Part shown: piece by piece, positions 24,113 through 32,434 of the stretch
Numbering within the stretch: position 1 is the first letter of the stretch
How the letters are laid out: each line of letters begins with the position of its first letter
Assembly (NCBI GenBank): GCA_017617125.1
Contig: JAFZWY010000007.1
Coordinates: forward strand, 1 to 49,906
Reading direction: 5' to 3'
DNA length: 49,906 nucleotides
Origin: Bacteroidales bacterium
GTDB lineage: Bacteria; Bacteroidota; Bacteroidia; Bacteroidales; ML635J-15
The notes under the pieces: generated by a model
What the model saw: the letters and a program-made list of their open reading frames with translations, nothing else
The model's database searches: none
Told to the model about the DNA's origin: nothing
Made by a program: the position numbers and the translations under genes

Positions 24113-25519
24113 GTGTCGAAGAAAAAAAACGAAATAGTAGAGAACCTTGAGATTACGGCTGTGGCCGCCGAGGGCGTGGCAGTGGGACGTCACGAGAATT
24201 ATGTGATTTTTGTCGCGGGAGTTGTCCCTGGTGATGTGGTAAACGTGATGCTGACACGCAAGCGCAAGAATTATTCGGAGTCGAAACTCCTCGAAATTGT
24301 GAAGCCGTCGCCAGACCGTGTCGAGCCTTTTTGCCGTCATTTCGGAAAGTGTGGCGGATGCAAGTGGCAGATGCTGCCGTACGAGAAACAACTTTACTAC
24401 AAGCACAAGCAGGTTTGTGACCAGTTCGCTCGCATAGGCGGAGTAAGCGATGTACCCGTTAATAATATAATAGGTGCAGACAATACCGAGTTCTACCGCA
24501 ACAAGCTCGAATATACGTTCTCGGACCGTCGCTGGTTCGATTCGGCCGATGTGGAAGTCGACAAGCAAAGCCGTGACGCCGAGGGGCTTGGCTTTCATGT
24601 GCAGGGAATGTTCGACAGGGTTATCGATATTGACAAGTGCTGGCTGCAACGCAGTCCGTCGAACGAACTGCGCAACTGGCTGCGCGAATTTACACGCCGC
24701 GACGGATACAATTACTACAACTGCCGTACTCACGAAGGCATGATGCGAAACCTTATGGTGCGCACTTCGACGATAGGGGAGACTATGGCTGTGGTGGTGT
24801 TCGCCAAGGACGACAAGTCGCTGATAGAACCGCTCATGAAACAGGTTGACGAGGCTTTCCCCGATTTGACATCGCTGCAATATGTTGTAAACGAAAAGTT
24901 TAACGATACCATTTACGACCTCGATGTGGTTTGCTGGAAAGGCCGCGACTTTATCTACGAGGATCTCGATGGGCTGAAGTTCAAGATAAATGCAAAGTCG
25001 TTCTTCCAGACCAATACAGAACAGACTCTTAAATTGTACCGCCAGGCCGTAGAGTATGCCAATGTCGGTGAAGACGAAATAGTGTACGACCTATACACGG
25101 GTACTGGTACGATTGCGAATTTCGTGGCTCGTCATTGCCGCAAGGTTGTCGGCATAGAGTCTGTGCCCGAGGCCATTGCCGATGCAAGGATAAATTCGGA
25201 AACGAACAACATTAGCAATACTATTTTCTATGTTGGTGATATGAAGGACGTTATGACCGAGGCTTTTGTCGCCGAGAACGGACGTCCAGATACCGTTATC
25301 CTCGACCCGCCGCGTGCTGGTGTGCACGAGAATGTGCTCAACGTCATCAAGAAAGTAGCTCCGCGTAAGATTGTGTATGTAAGTTGCAATCCTGCCACGC
25401 AGGCACGCGATGTAGCCATTTTGTCGGACATGTACAAGGTTACGGCCATTCAGCCGGTTGACATGTTCCCGCATACGCACCACGTTGAAAACGTGGTTCA
25501 GTTAATAGTTAATAGTTAA
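24113..25519 (+). CDS. rlmD: 23S rRNA (uracil-5-)-methyltransferase RlmD family
   Basis: 468-residue RNA m5U methyltransferase. An N-terminal TRAM domain (residues 1-60) is followed by the Fe-S cysteines in CRHFGKCGGCKW, with a later Cys in KCWLQ. The SAM-dependent core has VYDLYTGTGTIANF, DPPRAG and the catalytic SCNPATQARD. It modifies 23S rRNA U1939-equivalent or a related site; specificity between RlmD and RlmCD cannot be decided by sequence alone. Translation starts with GTG. The last residues (VNS) and stop codon lie within an intergenic repeat. Confidence 0.93.
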   Translation: MSKKKNEIVENLEITAVAAEGVAVGRHENYVIFVAGVVPGDVVNVMLTRKRKNYSESKLLEIVKPSPDRVEPFCRHFGKCGGCKWQMLPYEKQLYYKHKQVCDQFARIGGVSDVPVNNIIGADNTEFYRNKLEYTFSDRRWFDSADVEVDKQSRDAEGLGFHVQGMFDRVIDIDKCWLQRSPSNELRNWLREFTRRDGYNYYNCRTHEGMMRNLMVRTSTIGETMAVVVFAKDDKSLIEPLMKQVDEAFPDLTSLQYVVNEKFNDTIYDLDVVCWKGRDFIYEDLDGLKFKINAKSFFQTNTEQTLKLYRQAVEYANVGEDEIVYDLYTGTGTIANFVARHCRKVVGIESVPEAIADARINSETNNISNTIFYVGDMKDVMTEAFVAENGRPDTVILDPPRAGVHENVLNVIKKVAPRKIVYVSCNPATQARDVAILSDMYKVTAIQPVDMFPHTHHVENVVQLIVNS

Positions 25520-25562
25520 AAGTTAAAAGTCTGTAGAGTCGTTGCGTGCAGCGACTCTTTTT
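25501..25562. repeat. GTTAATAGTTAA tract with terminator hairpin
   Basis: A tract of GTTAATAGTTAATAGTTAAA units runs into TCTGTAGAGTCG and a hairpin, GAGTCGTTGC and GCAGCGACTC (25536-25557), followed by TTTTT. The hairpin is a plausible bidirectional terminator between convergent genes. The same composite occurs inverted at 32372-32434. Confidence 0.7.
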
Positions 25563-25564
25563 AA

Positions 25565-26095
25565 TTATTCATTGTACATTTTCTTATATACGTCCGCCAC
25601 GTTTGCAAGTAGCGATCCGAAGGTCTGCATTGCCTGTGCGGTTTCTTCCGAGATGTCCTTTCCTTGCAGTTTCAGTAGGAGCAGTGCGTGCATGGCATTT
25701 ATGCAAATCTCGATTTCGTTGTCCGACTGGCTTCTCGACAGTCGTTTGTACTCGTCGATGTTTGGCTTGGCCCAGTTGTACAGCTCGTGATGGCGGTATT
25801 CGTCCTTGTCGTTGAGAAGTGCAAGGTGAATTTTGTTCAATAGTTCCATCAAGTCCTTGATTTCCTTTATGTCGCCGTGTTCGGTTGCACCTTCGTCGTG
25901 CATTCTGTCGATGAGGTTCTGGTACCAGTTGTGGATTTTCAGCTTTTCCTTTTCGCTGACTTCGAATTTCGATACCAGCAGTTCGTCGATTTTGTGCATG
26001 TCCATGCCGTTGACTCGCATAATGTCCATCAACTGTCTGATATACAATATGTATTCTACGATATTTTCTTTCTTTTTTAGTTCTGCAATTATCAT
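25565..26095 (-). CDS. DUF4924 family protein
   Basis: 176-residue, highly charged and largely helical cytoplasmic protein. It begins MIIAELKKKENIVEYILYIRQLMDIMR, the start typical of the Bacteroidota DUF4924 family, and has a central NWYQNLIDRMHDEG and late INAMHALLLLKLQGK helix. Function is unknown. Its start overlaps the stop of the S4-domain gene (ATGA at 26095-26092), so the two are translationally coupled, hinting at a ribosome- or RNA-related role. Confidence 0.78.
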   Translation of the reverse strand: MIIAELKKKENIVEYILYIRQLMDIMRVNGMDMHKIDELLVSKFEVSEKEKLKIHNWYQNLIDRMHDEGATEHGDIKEIKDLMELLNKIHLALLNDKDEYRHHELYNWAKPNIDEYKRLSRSQSDNEIEICINAMHALLLLKLQGKDISEETAQAMQTFGSLLANVADVYKKMYNE

Positions 26096-26463
26096 AATTC
26101 CCTGAATTTTTCAATTAGTCTGCGTTCTTTCTTTGTAGGACGGCCAGCGCCTCTGTCGCGCTTCTCGAAGGTGTTGCTCATCATCTTCAGCTTGTCGAGT
26201 TCCGACTGCGGAGTAATCTCTTCGACGAGTGTCCGGGCTATGCTTGCCGAAACCCTGTTCTGAGAAATGCCTGTGACGATAAAACTTCTGATTATTGGAG
26301 GACATTTTACGTCGATCCGTTCGTTGATTTTAACAATTCGCGACGGTTTGACCTCGCAATTGTTAATAAGTACGCGACCTTTTTTGCACTCTTCGGTGGC
26401 TAAACTTCTTGTCTTATAGATTCTTACCGTCCATAAATATTTGTCAATCCTAATCTCGTCCAT
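26092..26463 (-). CDS. S4-domain RNA-binding protein, Hsp15-like
   Basis: 123-residue protein with an S4 RNA-binding domain at the N-terminus (RIDKYLWTVRIYKTRSLATEECKKGRVLINNCEVKPSRIV) and a basic C-terminal tail (RDRGAGRPTKKERRLIEKF). This is the form of Hsp15 (HslR), which rescues stalled 50S subunits carrying nascent chains. It is a little shorter than the E. coli protein. It leads a two-gene set with DUF4924. Confidence 0.9.
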   Translation of the reverse strand: MDEIRIDKYLWTVRIYKTRSLATEECKKGRVLINNCEVKPSRIVKINERIDVKCPPIIRSFIVTGISQNRVSASIARTLVEEITPQSELDKLKMMSNTFEKRDRGAGRPTKKERRLIEKFREL

Positions 26464-26522
26464 CGCGTGAAATTGTTTAAAAGAGTGTTAAAATTTTTTG
26501 CCGCTATTTCGTGAAAAAATTG

Positions 26523-26530
26523 TACTTTCG
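26523..26530 (+). promoter_or_regulatory. -7 box of CAP/OmpA-like gene
   Basis: TACTTTCG matches TAnnTTCG. A TTTTG at 26496-26500 lies 22 nt upstream as a possible -33 element. Confidence 0.55.
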
Positions 26531-26565
26531 GCAAAAATAATATTAACTGATAAAATATGTTCCAA

Positions 26566-28980
26566 ATGAAAAGACTTTTTATTTTGTTGTCTTCCGCATT
26601 GCTTATTACTTGCTTGACTAGCAATGTTTTCGCTCAGGAAAAATTTATGGAGGACGGAGTGTACAGTACCGACAAGGTTAATCCATCAAACTTTAAGGAG
26701 AAACTGTTTGAAAAAGTCCTGATTAATAGGGTAAACGAATACCTCGATTCACTTGGCCTTGAGGGTTTTGAACAAAATGAATTTTTCGTTTCTCCTGCAA
26801 AGGCACATGTAGAGTACATGGTAGCAAAGCAGGACACCAAGACCGACGACTTCAAGAGATATCTAGTTGACGCTGGCGGTACAGGCATTGGCGCCGAGGT
26901 GGCTGGAAAAATTACAATTAAAGTTTCGAACGAGTTTATTACCTACGACGACATAGCTTCGCAGCTCGTTTCGCGCTGGGGCGCAGGTAAGCCACAGAAG
27001 ATTCTGGCAGGTCAGAAGTATTTCTTCGCAGGCGTTGGCGCTAAGGTCGCCGATAAGAAAATTTTCGTTTCGATGTTCGTTGGTAACTACGCATCAATAA
27101 CTCCGTTGAGAATCGACACCAAGAGCACACCAACTGCTTTGCTTACAGTGCCGGTTACAACCAAGAAGTACGGCTTGAAGCCTTACGACGAGAAGGTCTG
27201 CAAGAAGGTTTACCGCAAGATGCCTAACATGTGGGACCTCCAGTCGGGTCTTTCGGTCAACGACAACGGTGAAATCGTTTTCAAGTACAACGACCTCAAG
27301 AAGTTCAAACGCTTCATGAAGGGTTCGAAGGATGCTTTGGCTGTCGATATTATTCAGCCCGAGCAGTTCAAGTGCGGCGAAGAAAACTATGCCGACTATT
27401 CGCGCAACAACATAGGCTACATGACCAAGAGAGTATGGTCGAAGAAGATTTACAAGAAGAACCTTGCTCCTGGCGAAGGCCGCAGAAACAAAGTTTCGAA
27501 GCTCGAGGTTGTTCTCGGTTTGTTCCCGCCTGCATTGAATCCTAACGATGTTGAAATGAACCTTATGGTAATTAAGGAAAAGTCGGTTTGTGCTAACATC
27601 CCAAGATCGTATGTCGACAAGAAAATCTACGACTTCGTTCCGAAGATCGGTTTGCTTCCCGATACTGTTCTTGCTAGCGGCATGAAGGAATATTCGCCAA
27701 AGGCAATAAAGGAAAGACTTACATTCAAGCTTATGTTCGAACAGGGTAAGTCAGACTACAAGCCCGAAGAAATGCGTGACGTAATCGCAGCTTTGGATGA
27801 GCCGGACTTCTTCATCGACAAGATTTTCATCCGTGCGTTCTCTTCGCTCGAAGGTTCGCAGGCAACCAACGCTCAGTTGCAGAAGAAACGTGCCGAAAAC
27901 ATTGTAAAGGCTCTCGAAAAGAACCAGAACGCAAGCATTGTTGATTCTATCGAAACAGCCGCTAACCTCAAGGATTTGCAGGATGCAGTAAGAGGTACTT
28001 CTTTCGAAAGTCTGTGCGATATGGATATGAATTCGGCAATTAGCTATGTTAATTCGAACCAGAAGAAACTCGAGCCTTACTTGAAGCAGACCCGTTATGC
28101 CGACATTACAATGGATATCACTTACGACCTTCGCGATGCAATGAAGGAACAGAAGTTTGTCCTCAAGCAGTTCAATAAGGCTGTTGAAGCAAAGCAGCTC
28201 GACCTCGCTTTGTCAATCCAGAAGTACATCCTCAAGCAGGTAGTTTCGGGACGCTACAACGACCAGGCTGTTGCCGGAATGAACATTCCAGAAGGTTACG
28301 ACTATGTAGGCCTTAATATGAATAAGGTATGGTTAACCCAGTTCATCTACAGCGATCCTCTCGACGAGGACTACCGCGACAGGGTAGACCAGCTCAACCA
28401 GCAGGACGCATCAAACAACTATGTAGACTACAACGATGTTCTTTGCGAAATCTCTGTAAACGACCTCTCGAACGAGTCGTACGTTGAAAAGCTTCAGGCT
28501 AGAGTAGACAAGTTATACAATACTCCTATCAATGTAGATTTGGTTGATATGCTGAATATCGAACTTCAGTATCAGGTAATGGATATCTACAAGGATTCGT
28601 GCGGTTACGACCACCCGACAGTAGTAAAGTGCCTCGAAAAGATGAAGGAAATCATCAAGTTCGACAAGCTCACCTGGGAAAACTCACTTAAGTTCGCCAG
28701 CATCTTCATCAACCACTCCGACTACGAATATGCAATTCACCTGCTCGAACCATGGATCGAGGACGAAAGAGTTCCGCTGGTTTACATAAGCACTTATGTA
28801 ACAGTTTGCTCTAAGGTTGAATACAAGATTCATTCTAACAAGTTCGTCGTAGCTTTGGAACGCCTGAAACAGATGGATCCTAAGTTCTTCTGCGATTTGT
28901 TCCAGTCCGATAAGCTTTCACAGCAGACTTTTGTAAATACAAAGGCTAAGAAGGTTTATTGCGAAACTTGTGCAAAGTAA
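26566..28980 (+). CDS. Secreted protein with CAP-like and OmpA-like regions
   Basis: 804-residue secreted protein (ATG at 26557 also possible). After a signal peptide ending VFAQ, residues ~45-185 resemble a CAP/SCP domain: VLINRVNEYLDSLGLEGFEQN, SPAKAHVEYMV, DIASQLVSRW and a late hydrophobic GVGAKVADKKIFVSMFVGNY. Residues ~385-455 look like an OmpA-type peptidoglycan-binding domain (MFEQGKSDYKPEE ... FIRAFSSLEGSQATNAQLQKKRAENIVKALE). The C-terminal ~330 residues are helical and TPR-like. I do not recognise the whole architecture. Codon use is strongly biased to C-ending codons, suggesting high expression. A terminator follows. Confidence 0.7.
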   Translation: MKRLFILLSSALLITCLTSNVFAQEKFMEDGVYSTDKVNPSNFKEKLFEKVLINRVNEYLDSLGLEGFEQNEFFVSPAKAHVEYMVAKQDTKTDDFKRYLVDAGGTGIGAEVAGKITIKVSNEFITYDDIASQLVSRWGAGKPQKILAGQKYFFAGVGAKVADKKIFVSMFVGNYASITPLRIDTKSTPTALLTVPVTTKKYGLKPYDEKVCKKVYRKMPNMWDLQSGLSVNDNGEIVFKYNDLKKFKRFMKGSKDALAVDIIQPEQFKCGEENYADYSRNNIGYMTKRVWSKKIYKKNLAPGEGRRNKVSKLEVVLGLFPPALNPNDVEMNLMVIKEKSVCANIPRSYVDKKIYDFVPKIGLLPDTVLASGMKEYSPKAIKERLTFKLMFEQGKSDYKPEEMRDVIAALDEPDFFIDKIFIRAFSSLEGSQATNAQLQKKRAENIVKALEKNQNASIVDSIETAANLKDLQDAVRGTSFESLCDMDMNSAISYVNSNQKKLEPYLKQTRYADITMDITYDLRDAMKEQKFVLKQFNKAVEAKQLDLALSIQKYILKQVVSGRYNDQAVAGMNIPEGYDYVGLNMNKVWLTQFIYSDPLDEDYRDRVDQLNQQDASNNYVDYNDVLCEISVNDLSNESYVEKLQARVDKLYNTPINVDLVDMLNIELQYQVMDIYKDSCGYDHPTVVKCLEKMKEIIKFDKLTWENSLKFASIFINHSDYEYAIHLLEPWIEDERVPLVYISTYVTVCSKVEYKIHSNKFVVALERLKQMDPKFFCDLFQSDKLSQQTFVNTKAKKVYCETCAK

Positions 28981-28999
28981 TTAGTACTATCAATAATAA

Positions 29000-29040
29000 G
29001 GAGACTGTATAGATTATAGTCTCCTTTTTTCTTTTTTTTT
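29000..29040 (+). terminator. Intrinsic terminator with very long T tract
   Basis: GGAGACT, an 11-nt loop, AGTCTCC, then TTTTTTCTTTTTTTTT. It ends 1 nt before the start codon of the thioredoxin-like gene. Confidence 0.85.
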
Positions 29041-29041
29041 T

Positions 29042-30358
29042 ATGAAAAAAACATTCTTCATTTCGTTGATTTTTATGCTGTTGGCACAACTGCTGATGTC
29101 GCAGGGGGTACTCAATGGCAAGATTGTCGGATATTCGTTCGGACGCCTTTATGTGTGCGAGCAGTTTGGCGACGAGAGCAAGGTCGTTGCAACTCTGACA
29201 ACATCGGCTAATGGCGAGTTTATGTTCAACTTTGCAGGCAAGGAAGTCGGGTTGTATCGTATACATGCCGACAACAAGGACTATTTCGACGTGATATACA
29301 ACGGCGAGGACATTCGTCTCGAAACCAATATCCACAACATGAAATCATCGATGAAGATTATCGAGTCGGTCGAGAATCAGCAGTTGTATGCTTATGTTGC
29401 ACCGACAGAACTTTCAGAATATAAAATAGGTATACTTGGTGAACTTGTAAAGATTTATCCCGACGGAAAATTCTTGACTGCAGCCGAAAAGGAACTGGCA
29501 AAGGAGCGTGGCATAAAGAGCGACTGCCTTGCCAAGGCTATACGAATGAAGAACGGAACTTTTGCAAGCCGCTATCTGTCGTATTTCAGGGAAATAAACA
29601 TGAATATATCGGAACCTGTCGACAGGAAAATGGCATATCTTGCCCGCAACTTCCCGATGGACGACCCCGACCTGATAAACTCCAATGCCTACCATCATTT
29701 TGTAGTGTCGTACCTAAAAAAGTACGAGCCTTCCGAATATCTGAATGCTGCACACGAGATACTTGATTATCTGAAGACAGGAAATCAGGAAGTGTTTTCT
29801 TGCATTTTCGACTATATGCTCACTGGTTTCGAAGTGATGGAACGCTATGATTACCTTTATGAGCTTAGCACTGTGTATGGGAATTCATGTTCGGCAGAGG
29901 GCAACCTTAAGACTAGGGTTAAAAGCTATACAGACCTTCGCATTGGTGCCAAGGCTCCCGATTTCGAGATTGAAACCATTGAGGGAGAAGATGTTGTGCT
30001 TTCGCAGATGAAATCGAAATACACCCTGGTGCTTTTCTGGGCGACATGGTGTGAAAACTGTAAGGAGGAAATTCCTCGCATCAACGAGGCAATTTCGCTC
30101 TTCAAGCGTGCCGATGTCGATATTGTTGCAATAAGCATCGACGAGGATGAGTCCGAAATCAAGAAGTATGTGAAGGACAATGGCATTTCGTTCAAGGTGG
30201 CATCCGACCTGCTGGGATGGGAGGGACGTGTCGTTACCGACTATGCCGTGTATGCTACGCCTTCGATGTTCATTGTCGACAGGAATATGAATATAGTTGC
30301 AAAACCTATTACTGGTGAGCAGCTATTTAATGCCGTGGAAAGCCTAATTAACTTTTAA
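29042..30358 (+). CDS. TlpA-like thioredoxin-fold disulfide reductase
   Basis: 438-residue exported protein. Signal peptide (residues 1-20, ending LLMSQ), an N-terminal beta-rich region resembling DUF4369 (GVLNGKIVGYSFGRLYVCEQ ... YRIHADNKDYFDVIYNGEDIRLE), a ~180-residue helical middle, and a C-terminal thioredoxin domain (305-438) with APDFEIETIEG and the redox motif ATWCENCKEE. It probably reduces periplasmic disulfides. Its ATG follows a terminator T run directly with no ribosome-binding site, so its promoter must lie within or upstream of the hairpin. The last residues and stop codon lie in an ACTTTCAACTTTC repeat. Confidence 0.88.
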   Translation: MKKTFFISLIFMLLAQLLMSQGVLNGKIVGYSFGRLYVCEQFGDESKVVATLTTSANGEFMFNFAGKEVGLYRIHADNKDYFDVIYNGEDIRLETNIHNMKSSMKIIESVENQQLYAYVAPTELSEYKIGILGELVKIYPDGKFLTAAEKELAKERGIKSDCLAKAIRMKNGTFASRYLSYFREINMNISEPVDRKMAYLARNFPMDDPDLINSNAYHHFVVSYLKKYEPSEYLNAAHEILDYLKTGNQEVFSCIFDYMLTGFEVMERYDYLYELSTVYGNSCSAEGNLKTRVKSYTDLRIGAKAPDFEIETIEGEDVVLSQMKSKYTLVLFWATWCENCKEEIPRINEAISLFKRADVDIVAISIDEDESEIKKYVKDNGISFKVASDLLGWEGRVVTDYAVYATPSMFIVDRNMNIVAKPITGEQLFNAVESLINF

Positions 30359-30391
30359 CTTTCAACTTTCAACTTTCAATTTTCAACTTTT
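30345..30391 (+). repeat. ACTTTCA heptad tract
   Basis: ATTAACTTTTAACTTTCAAC continuing as ACTTTCA units to a T run. It overlaps the stop codon of the TlpA-like gene and ends 6 nt before the EngB start. Confidence 0.7.
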
Positions 30392-30397
30392 TTTGTT

Positions 30398-31000
30398 ATG
30401 CTGATAAAAAGTGCAGAATATTTGATGTCTAACGACGACTATCGCCGCTGTCCAAAGCCCGATAAGCCTGAATTTGCTTTCATTGGAAGGTCTAATGTTG
30501 GCAAGTCGTCGCTCATAAATATGTTAACCTCAAACTCTAAGCTCGCGAAGACTTCGGCAAGTCCTGGCAAGACACAGAAGATAAACCATTTCGTGATAAA
30601 CGGCTCGTGGTATCTGGTCGATTTGCCGGGTTACGGATATGCAAAGGTGTCGAAGGCGCAGCGTGCCGTGTTTAAGAATATGATTGACGGATATATCCTT
30701 AACCGTCAGAATCTTGTGAACCTTTTTGTCCTTGTCGACTGCAGGCTTGAGCCTCAGGCTATCGATGTCGAGTTTATCAACTGGCTTGGAGCAAGCAGGG
30801 TTCCGTTTACGATAATATTCACCAAGGCCGACAAGATTGGTGTCAATGTATTGGCCGCCAAGGTAGAGGCTTACAAGCAGCACTTGTTGCAGATGTGGGA
30901 GAGCCTTCCCGACATGCTTGTCAGTTCTGCAGTGAGTAAGCAAGGGCAGGAGGAGATTCTCGATTATATACAAAACATTATCAATCAGCTCGACAAGTAA
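30398..31000 (+). CDS. engB: Ribosome biogenesis GTPase EngB/YihA
   Basis: 200-residue GTPase needed for 50S assembly. All G motifs are visible: GRSNVGKSSL (G1), the Thr of KTSASPGKTQ (G2), DLPGYGYA (G3), FTKADK (G4) and SSAVSKQG (G5). Length is standard for the family. Located 39 nt after the TlpA-like gene across a heptad tract, so co-transcription is possible. Confidence 0.96.
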   Translation: MLIKSAEYLMSNDDYRRCPKPDKPEFAFIGRSNVGKSSLINMLTSNSKLAKTSASPGKTQKINHFVINGSWYLVDLPGYGYAKVSKAQRAVFKNMIDGYILNRQNLVNLFVLVDCRLEPQAIDVEFINWLGASRVPFTIIFTKADKIGVNVLAAKVEAYKQHLLQMWESLPDMLVSSAVSKQGQEEILDYIQNIINQLDK

Positions 31001-31040
31001 TTGTTAAAACGATAGTAATCGTTATGCATATTGCCGAATT

Positions 31041-31166
31041 GTCATGCTGAACTTGTTTCTGCATCCGTTACTGTTATTCCCTCTTCACAGTCATGCTGAA
31101 CTTGTTTCTGCATCTGTCGCAATCACACTCTCTTTCCCAGTCATGCTGAACTTGTTTCAGCATCTG
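31041..31166. repeat. Three tandem TCATGCTGAACTTGTTTC elements
   Basis: Copies at 31041-31067, 31090-31116 and 31140-31166, spaced 49-50 nt. In the third, ATGCTGAA and TTCAGCAT form an 8-bp hairpin around CTTGT; the first two have one mismatch (TTTCTGCAT). Dispersed repeats of this kind are common between genes in Bacteroidota. Confidence 0.8.
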
Positions 31167-31188
31167 ATTCGATAGCGCATAAACACAT

Positions 31189-31218
31189 AAAAAGGGACAT
31201 TCAAACGAATGTCCCTTT
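31189..31218. terminator. Terminator between EngB and PorP genes
   Basis: AAAGGGACATTC, loop AAAC, GAATGTCCCTTT: a 12-bp symmetrical stem with A and T ends that can stop transcription from both sides. Confidence 0.85.
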
Positions 31219-31256
31219 CCTGTAAATATTAAAACCTTTATTATGAAAAAGCTTGT

Positions 31257-32201
31257 TTAGAAGAAGCTACGGTGCTTATGAGTATTTTCGCCTATGTTAA
31301 CACCGAAGATAAATTCCTGAGAACCCCATGTGTAATTCGATAGGTCGCTGAATGTGATATCATAAGCATATCCGAAGTAATAAATTTTGTACTTGACACC
31401 TACGTTAGCTATGAACGAGTCGCCTGGACGAACCGAAATGCCGAACCAGTAGTCCTGCTTGATGAAGAACTTGAGGTTGATGTCGACCTGTGGCAAAGTA
31501 AGCTCTGTCGTCTTTACCATTATAGAAGGTTCAAGTTCGAAGTCTGGCGATTTCTTGCCTTTCTTGCCTTCGAAAACGAAGCGGTATCCACCAAACAGGA
31601 AATAGTGTCTAACCATTTTGTTTTCCTTAATGTGCTGGTTGACTTTCATCTTCGACTGGAAAAGATTGGCGGCAGTCAAGCTGGCATAGTAGTGCTTGCC
31701 GTATGCGTAAACACCAAATGTTGCATCTGGAATAACGGTCTTTTCGATGAGGTAGGTGAGCGACGGGTCGTCGTACCAGGTCGGGTCGAAGTTTCTCTGG
31801 TCGAGCTTGTACTGGTAGCACTGGCCTGCAAGACCTAACGATATCTTGTCGTGTCTGGTAATCTGGAAAATGTAGGAGTATGCAGCAATGAAGCCGATTT
31901 CACTCGATGGTCCGTACTTGTCGTGGAAAAGTATACCGCCGAGACCCATGGTGCGGTGGTATAGTGATGTGTGTCCGGATACCGTTTGTGTAGATGGAGC
32001 TTCTTTCATGCCTACCCATTGTTTGTGTACGCCAAGTACGATTGGGGCGTAATCTTTTGTACCAGCAATAGCGGGGTTTATGTAGAAGTCGTTCATCATG
32101 TACTGGCTGTACAGAGGTAGCTGCTGTGCTAGTAACGCACTGCTAAACAGCATCATTACAGATACGGCTACTATAATCTTTCTTACAAACTCTTTACTCA
32201 T
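31257..32201 (-). CDS. PorP/SprF-family type IX secretion membrane protein
   Basis: 314-residue outer membrane beta-barrel protein. The signal peptide ends LLAQ and is followed by the family start QLPLYSQYMMNDFYINPAIAGTKDY, then GVHKQWVGMKEAPSTQTVSGHT and a series of alternating amphipathic strands. PorP/SprF proteins are linked to T9SS and help export or attach particular surface cargo, often encoded nearby (SprF for SprB in Flavobacterium). Here the SprB-repeat protein at 35414 and the giant protein at 41457 are candidate clients. It has a TTG-N19-TAAATTTG promoter. Confidence 0.92.
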   Translation of the reverse strand: MSKEFVRKIIVAVSVMMLFSSALLAQQLPLYSQYMMNDFYINPAIAGTKDYAPIVLGVHKQWVGMKEAPSTQTVSGHTSLYHRTMGLGGILFHDKYGPSSEIGFIAAYSYIFQITRHDKISLGLAGQCYQYKLDQRNFDPTWYDDPSLTYLIEKTVIPDATFGVYAYGKHYYASLTAANLFQSKMKVNQHIKENKMVRHYFLFGGYRFVFEGKKGKKSPDFELEPSIMVKTTELTLPQVDINLKFFIKQDYWFGISVRPGDSFIANVGVKYKIYYFGYAYDITFSDLSNYTWGSQEFIFGVNIGENTHKHRSFF

Positions 32202-32234
32202 AGTCTAACAAATTAAGGACATTACTCCCAAATG

Positions 32235-32264
32235 CAAATTTAATAAGAATTTTCTTACATGCAA
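32235..32264 (-). promoter_or_regulatory. Promoter of PorP/SprF gene
   Basis: On the minus strand TTG at 32264-32262, 19 nt, then TAAATTTG at 32242-32235: a full match to the Bacteroidota promoter pattern. It ends 33 nt before the ATG at 32201. Confidence 0.65.
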
Positions 32265-32371
32265 TGAAATTATAAAAAAAATGTTAATTTTTTATTCGGT
32301 TTTTGCTGTATTGCAAGGTATGCTATTGACTGTCAGTGATTAATGTTGTGTTTTTTTTGCTTTTTATTTTT

Positions 32372-32434
32372 TCGTTGCGCGCAACGACTCTACAGACTTT
32401 CAACTTTTAACTTTTAACTTTCAACTCTTAACTA
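32372..32434. repeat. Inverted copy of the GTTAATAGTTAA/hairpin composite
   Basis: Hairpin CGTTGCGCGCAACG (32373-32386), then ACTCTACAGACTTTCAAC and AACTTTTAACTTT units up to TTAACTATTAAC. This is the reverse complement form of the element at 25501-25562. It supplies the last codons and stop of the gene ending at 32428. Confidence 0.7.
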
